From NCBI GenBank assembly GCA_036835325.1, contig DAITMF010000014.1, forward strand, positions 4,475-68,474: a stretch of DNA of 64,000 nt, in the 5' to 3' direction. The notes beneath the pieces were generated by a model that had not been told where the DNA came from, did no database searches, and saw only the letters and a program-made list of their open reading frames with translations. The DNA comes from CAMCHP01 sp036835325. GTDB taxonomy: Bacteria; Bacteroidota; Bacteroidia; Flavobacteriales_D; Sanyastnellaceae. The position numbers were made by a program, and so were the translations under genes. Positions 60,087 through 64,000 of this stretch are shown piece by piece (positions within the stretch are counted from its first letter, which is position 1; every line of letters starts with the position of its first letter).

Positions 60087-61279
60087 TGGAAGCTCGTCAA
60101 CACGTATACCTCGACAATGCCGCAACAACGCCGCTCGATAAGCGGGTGCTTGAGGCCATGATGCCCTACATGACCGATTACTTCGGCAATCCATCGTCAT
60201 CGCACAGTTTTGGACGCAAGACCAAAACGGCCATTGAAACGTCGCGGCGTACCATCGCCAAGCACCTGAGCTGTACACCGGCTGAGATTTGCTTTACCTC
60301 AGGCGGTACCGAGGCCGACAACCTGGCCTTGCACGCTGCCGTGCACGATTTGGCATGCACCCACATTATTACAAGTGCCATTGAGCACAGTGCGGTGATC
60401 AAAACAGCTGAGAAGATTGCAGCTGAAAGCAACGTGCGTTTGAGCCTTGTGCGCTTAACCGATGACGGCAGTGTTGACTTGCAGCACCTTGCAGAGCTGC
60501 TTAATACGCCTGATAAGTCGTTTGTTTCGTTGATGCACGCCAACAACGAGATTGGCAACTTGCTTCCATTGGACCAGGTTGGCGAATTGTGCAAACAGGC
60601 GGGTGCCATTTTCCACAGCGACACGGTGCAAACCATGGGGCATTACGCTTTTGATTTATCGAAGCTGCACATCCATTTCTTGACCTGTGCAGCGCACAAG
60701 CTGCACGGACCAAAGGGCATAGGCTTTTTGTACATCAACCGTTCGTTGAAAATCAACGGATTGATCACCGGCGGCGGTCAAGAACGAGCGTTGCGCGGCG
60801 GCACCGAGAACCTCTACGGCATTGTGGGCTTGGCCAAAGCCCTTGACTTGGCCTACGAAGGCTTGGAGGCCCACCAAAAGCATGTTGGCGAGCTGAAGAG
60901 TTACATGGTCAGCCGGCTCACGGAGCGCATTCACGGTATTGCCTTCAATGGAGCCTCGGCACGTCATGACAGTTTGTACACGGTGTTGAACGTGAACTTC
61001 CCACCAAACCCAAACAGCGGCATGATGCTCTTCTTGCTTGACTTGGAGGGTGTCGCCTGTTCAGGAGGCAGCGCCTGTTCATCGGGTGCTTCGCGCGGCT
61101 CACACGTGCTTGAAGGCATTCGTGCCATTGAACCCGGCCGAGCAAGTCTGCGCTTTTCGTTCAGTCGCTTTACGACGAAAGCCGAGATTGATTACGCTGT
61201 TGACCGCATTGCTCATGTTTTCAACGGTGGAAAAATCGCCCCAATTGTTGAGCAAGAACGCGTGAACGCGGGCAAATAA
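60086..61279 (+). CDS. Cysteine desulfurase (IscS/NifS family)
   Basis: A 397-residue PLP enzyme that removes sulfur from cysteine for Fe-S clusters and thiolated compounds. The PLP lysine is in FLTCAAHKLHGPKGIGFLY; the catalytic Cys loop reads GVACSGGSACSSGASRGSHVL, near the short-loop IscS-type; N-terminus VYLDNAATTPLD and SGGTEADNLAL are typical. It starts at the last base of glmM and is followed after 39 bp by biotin synthase, a consumer of sulfur. Confidence 0.94.
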   Translation: MEARQHVYLDNAATTPLDKRVLEAMMPYMTDYFGNPSSSHSFGRKTKTAIETSRRTIAKHLSCTPAEICFTSGGTEADNLALHAAVHDLACTHIITSAIEHSAVIKTAEKIAAESNVRLSLVRLTDDGSVDLQHLAELLNTPDKSFVSLMHANNEIGNLLPLDQVGELCKQAGAIFHSDTVQTMGHYAFDLSKLHIHFLTCAAHKLHGPKGIGFLYINRSLKINGLITGGGQERALRGGTENLYGIVGLAKALDLAYEGLEAHQKHVGELKSYMVSRLTERIHGIAFNGASARHDSLYTVLNVNFPPNPNSGMMLFLLDLEGVACSGGSACSSGASRGSHVLEGIRAIEPGRASLRFSFSRFTTKAEIDYAVDRIAHVFNGGKIAPIVEQERVNAGK

Positions 61280-61318
61280 GACCGATTATTCCCTATCCTT
61301 GCGACGTAAGAATGCCCT

Positions 61319-62434
61319 ATGAATGCCACGCATACGCAGTGGAACACTGCGACCATACTTGAGCTGTACAACCGTCCGCTCATTGAATTGATCAACGAAG
61401 CGGCGCAGGTTCATGCCAAGCACCATACCATCAATGAAGTTCAGGTGAGCACCTTGCTTTCCATCAAAACCGGTGGCTGTCCGGAAGACTGCGGGTACTG
61501 TCCGCAAGCGGCGCGCTACCACACCGGCGTTGAAGCCGAAGGATTGATGGATCTCTACCAAGTGAAGGCACAGGCGCTGCGCGCCAAGGCCGGAGGTTCA
61601 TCGCGCTTGTGTTTGGGCGCGGCGTGGCGAAACGTGCGCGACGACAAGGAGTTTGACCACGTGCTTGAAATGGTGCGTACGGTAAACGAAACCGGGTTGG
61701 AGGTGTGCGCCACCTTGGGCATGCTCACTGAAAAGCAAGCCCAGCGATTGGCCGATGCCGGATTGTACGCCTACAACCACAACCTCGACAGTTCAGAAGA
61801 ATACTACCAAGAAATCATTTCCACACGTGGGTACGGCGACCGACTCCAAACCATCGCCAACGTGCGCAAAACCGGGTTGACGGTATGTTCGGGCGGCATT
61901 ATCGGAATGGGTGAAAGCGCCGAAGACCGCTGCGCCATGCTTGCCACGTATGCGGCCATGGAAACGCCACCCGAAAGCGTTCCGATTAACGCGCTGGTGG
62001 CCGTTGAAGGCACTCCACTTGAAGATCAGGCACCGATTTCCATTTGGGAAATGGTGCGCATGATTGCGGTAACGCGCATTGTGTTGCCGACTTCGGTGGT
62101 GCGTTTGTCGGCCGGTCGCACCGAAATGAGCGATGAAGGCCAGGCACTTTGCTTCTTGGCAGGTGCGGGCTCTATTTTTGCGGGCGACAAGCTGCTGACG
62201 ACTCCGAACCCCGACATCAACCGCGACATGGAATTGTTCAAGGTTTTGGGCATTACGCCGATGAAACCTTACAGCAAAGGCGAGCAACCCGTCGTGAACG
62301 AACGCTACCGCTCATCCGCCGAAGGCGAAAAAAGAATAAAATGGAGCCGTCCGGGCCACCACATTGAACGCAATGCGGCCAAATCGGTTAAACTGCAACG
62401 AAACGAAAACCCTCAGGAAGAAGCTCATGGCTAA
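61319..62434 (+). CDS. bioB: Biotin synthase
   Basis: A 371-residue radical-SAM enzyme inserting sulfur into dethiobiotin. The radical-SAM motif CPEDCGYC gives C54, C58 and C61; the 2Fe-2S cysteines lie in VCATLGML and CSGGIIGMGE, and the Arg ligand in VRLSAGRTEMSD. It is somewhat long at its C-terminal end (RNENPQEEAHG), which overlaps the next gene by 8 bp. No other bio genes are in the window. The desulfurase upstream may supply sulfur for its cluster. Confidence 0.96.
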   Translation: MNATHTQWNTATILELYNRPLIELINEAAQVHAKHHTINEVQVSTLLSIKTGGCPEDCGYCPQAARYHTGVEAEGLMDLYQVKAQALRAKAGGSSRLCLGAAWRNVRDDKEFDHVLEMVRTVNETGLEVCATLGMLTEKQAQRLADAGLYAYNHNLDSSEEYYQEIISTRGYGDRLQTIANVRKTGLTVCSGGIIGMGESAEDRCAMLATYAAMETPPESVPINALVAVEGTPLEDQAPISIWEMVRMIAVTRIVLPTSVVRLSAGRTEMSDEGQALCFLAGAGSIFAGDKLLTTPNPDINRDMELFKVLGITPMKPYSKGEQPVVNERYRSSAEGEKRIKWSRPGHHIERNAAKSVKLQRNENPQEEAHG

Positions 62435-63515
62435 GAAATCACTCTTCACCAAGAAATCGCTCACCTTTTTTGAGCAGTACATCAACAATGCGTCGCCCAC
62501 CGGTTTTGAACAGGAAGGCCAAAAACTGTGGCTCGATTACATTCGTCCGTACATCGACGATTACTGGATCGACACCTACGGCTCGGTGGTGGGCATCGTG
62601 AATCCTGATGCGCCCTACAAGGTGGTTATTGAGGCCCATGCCGACGAGATTTCGTGGTTTGTGAATTACATCACCAGCGACGGATTGATTTACGTGCGCC
62701 GCAACGGGGGCAGTGACCACATGATCGCACCGTCGAAGCGCGTGAACATCCACACCGACAAAGGCCTCGTAAAGGCGGTGTTTGGTTGGCCGGCCATTCA
62801 CACCCGCGTGGCCGGAAAAGAAGAAACGCCATCGCTGAAAAACATTTTCCTCGATTGCGGCTGTACGAGCAAAGACGAGGTGGAGAAGCTTGGCGTACAC
62901 GTTGGGGCAGTGGTCACGTTTGAAGACGAGTTCATGACCTTGAACGACCGCTACTTCGTTGGTCGCGCGCTTGACAATCGTGCAGGCGGCTTTATGATTG
63001 CCGAGGTGGCACGTTTGTTGAAGGAGAACAAAGTGAAGTTGCCCTTTGGCCTGTACATCACCAATTCTGTGCAGGAAGAAATCGGCTTGCGCGGTGCCGA
63101 GATGATTGCAGAGCGCATTCAGCCCGATGTGGCCATCGTGACCGACGTTACCCACGACACGCAAACCCCGATGATCAATAAGATTGAACAGGGTGATTTG
63201 GCCTGTGGCCGCGGACCGGTGTTGACCTACGGACCGGCGGTACAGAACAACCTGTTGCGTACGATCATCCGCGCAGCGGAAGAAGAGAAAATCAGTTTCC
63301 AACGTGCGGCCGCATCGCGCAGTACAGGTACCGATACCGATTCGTTCGCTTACAGCAACATGGGTGTGGCGAGTGCCTTGATTTCATTGCCGCTTCGCTA
63401 CATGCACACAACGGTTGAGATGGTGCACAAAGAAGACGTTGAGAACGTGATTCGTTTGATTTACGCATCGCTGCAACGCATTGAAGCCGGACAAGACTTC
63501 CGTTACTTTTCGTAA
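62427..63515 (+). CDS. M42 family metallopeptidase (glutamyl/deblocking aminopeptidase)
   Basis: A 362-residue cytosolic aminopeptidase forming large hollow oligomers in this family. Metal and catalytic residues: H71 and D73 (IEAHADEISWF), the bridging Asp in GRALDNRAGGFM, Glu pair in SVQEEIGLRGAEM, Asp in VTDVTHDT and His in YMHTTVEMVH. The start at 62427 (MAKKSLFTKKSLTFFEQYI) lies inside the bioB end; the frame is open to 62364. It is the last gene of the run before a terminator. Confidence 0.95.
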   Translation: MAKKSLFTKKSLTFFEQYINNASPTGFEQEGQKLWLDYIRPYIDDYWIDTYGSVVGIVNPDAPYKVVIEAHADEISWFVNYITSDGLIYVRRNGGSDHMIAPSKRVNIHTDKGLVKAVFGWPAIHTRVAGKEETPSLKNIFLDCGCTSKDEVEKLGVHVGAVVTFEDEFMTLNDRYFVGRALDNRAGGFMIAEVARLLKENKVKLPFGLYITNSVQEEIGLRGAEMIAERIQPDVAIVTDVTHDTQTPMINKIEQGDLACGRGPVLTYGPAVQNNLLRTIIRAAEEEKISFQRAAASRSTGTDTDSFAYSNMGVASALISLPLRYMHTTVEMVHKEDVENVIRLIYASLQRIEAGQDFRYFS

Positions 63516-63530
63516 GCGACGCTTAGAATG

Positions 63531-63570
63531 CAAAAAGAGGCGGAGCATGTGCTTCGCCTCTTTTTTATTT
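63531..63570 (+). terminator. Terminator of the M42 gene
   Basis: AAAAAGAGGCG ... CGCCTCTTTTTT stem-loop (63532-63566) followed by ATTTTTTT. Confidence 0.88.
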
Positions 63571-63573
63571 TTT

Positions 63574-63586
63574 GGATGGATGGATG
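63574..63586 (+). repeat. GGATGGATGGATG element after a terminator
   Basis: Terminator T-tract then GGATGGATGGATGCGGATG, between convergent genes. Confidence 0.85.
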
Positions 63587-63601
63587 CGGATGTGCAGTCG
63601 C

Positions 63602-64000
63602 TTATTGCTCGATGAGTCGACGCAACAAGTATACGTCGAGCGGTTTTTCGAGCACCTTGCGGATGGTAGGGTTGGTTTCAGCCCGGATGATGTCGTTGCG
63701 ATCAATGCTTGACGAGAGCATAAACACCTGGAATTTGCTTTTGATGTCGTCGTCGAATGCTTCGAACAACTGGAGTGTTTCGAAGCCGTCGATGCCCGGC
63801 ATTTGGATATCAAGCAAGAGCACGTTGACCTTTTCAACGAGGTTTGCCGCATTGCTTCGGATGAACGAAATGACTTCGTTTCCGGAGTGGAACGACTGTA
63901 TGCCTCCTTTGAAATTGGCTAGGCGCAAAAGCTTGGTATTGACAACAATGTCGATGTCATTGTCGTCAACCAGCAGGATGTTTATGTCTTTATCTTCAAT
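63602..64000 (-). CDS. Single-domain response regulator (cut by window end)
   Basis: At least 132 residues of a CheY-like receiver; the frame continues past position 64000. N-terminal acidic pair and first strand: INILLVDDNDIDI; phospho-acceptor Asp in VLLLDIQMPGIDGFETL; Ser-Ser after the fourth strand (FMLSSSID); Lys-Pro in VLEKPLD near the end. It ends about 20 residues later with no output domain, so it passes signals by protein contact. It could be a partner of a kinase outside the window or of the hybrid kinase at 28986-31523; this is not shown. Confidence 0.85.
   Translation of the reverse strand: MEDKDINILLVDDNDIDIVVNTKLLRLANFKGGIQSFHSGNEVISFIRSNAANLVEKVNVLLLDIQMPGIDGFETLQLFEAFDDDIKSKFQVFMLSSSIDRNDIIRAETNPTIRKVLEKPLDVYLLRRLIEQ

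Noticed and set aside
62439..63302. 287-residue open frame on the minus strand
   Set aside because: Antisense to the M42 peptidase with complete metal motifs; composition is that of a shadow frame.

Overview
The window looks like chromosome of a Bacteroidota bacterium, most likely from the Flavobacteriales. The evidence is: secreted proteins with C-terminal type IX secretion (T9SS) sorting domains (10803-12446, 36013-36915); many promoters with the Bacteroidota -7 box TAnnTTTG; and family-typical genes such as a fused alpha/beta E1 dehydrogenase, a mitochondrial-type aconitase, DUF3078 and DUF3127 proteins. Base composition is fairly balanced for the phylum. No tRNA, rRNA, CRISPR array, prophage or complete insertion sequence is visible.

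Layout. 1-3500: end of a secreted protein gene, a three-gene operon with two VOC/glyoxalase proteins, an orphan AraC DNA-binding domain, and an outer-membrane-like protein. 3480-7390: ftsY and rimO between two blocks of mosaic repeats. 7390-10800: a baeRF-family protein, a dicarboxylate/amino-acid symporter and a third repeat block. 10800-15060: a T9SS cargo protein, a YefM-YoeB toxin-antitoxin pair, and three Cys/His-rich envelope genes that may handle metal. 15140-26640, mostly minus strand: a PaaE-like reductase, a five-gene operon (TPR lipoprotein, DUF1015, yggS, secreted protein, thioredoxin), a 1754-residue secreted vanadium-haloperoxidase-like protein, and dnaN. 26800-35670: glycosyltransferase and yebC, a FIST sensor with a hybrid histidine kinase, dapD and a fused 2-oxoacid dehydrogenase E1. 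36000-45400: a T9SS cargo overlapping isoaspartyl peptidase, a TlpA-like lipoprotein, glycerophosphodiesterase and Ppx/GppA, aconitase, and an ABC permease. 45500-64000: DUF1573 protein, GNAT, etfBA, bifunctional nuclease, NupC, purE, flavin reductase, DUF3127, AtoE-type transporter, M16 peptidase, MOSC, MFS, DUF3078, glmM, cysteine desulfurase, bioB, M42 peptidase, and a response regulator cut by the window end.

Most genes are housekeeping. The unexplained structure is mainly non-coding. (1) The 9-mer GGATGGATG occurs at 23 places where about 0.5 is expected by chance, usually just after a T-run and often just past a terminator, but also inside genes. (2) Four 35-bp inverted repeats share the exact architecture GGTAAAC-N21-GTTTACC. 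(3) An orphan consensus promoter 72 nt before a strong terminator at 53814-53919 suggests a small RNA. (4) Several -7 boxes stand 4-8 nt from the start codon, which predicts leaderless mRNAs. (5) A perfect 16-bp palindrome lies just past the aconitase promoter.
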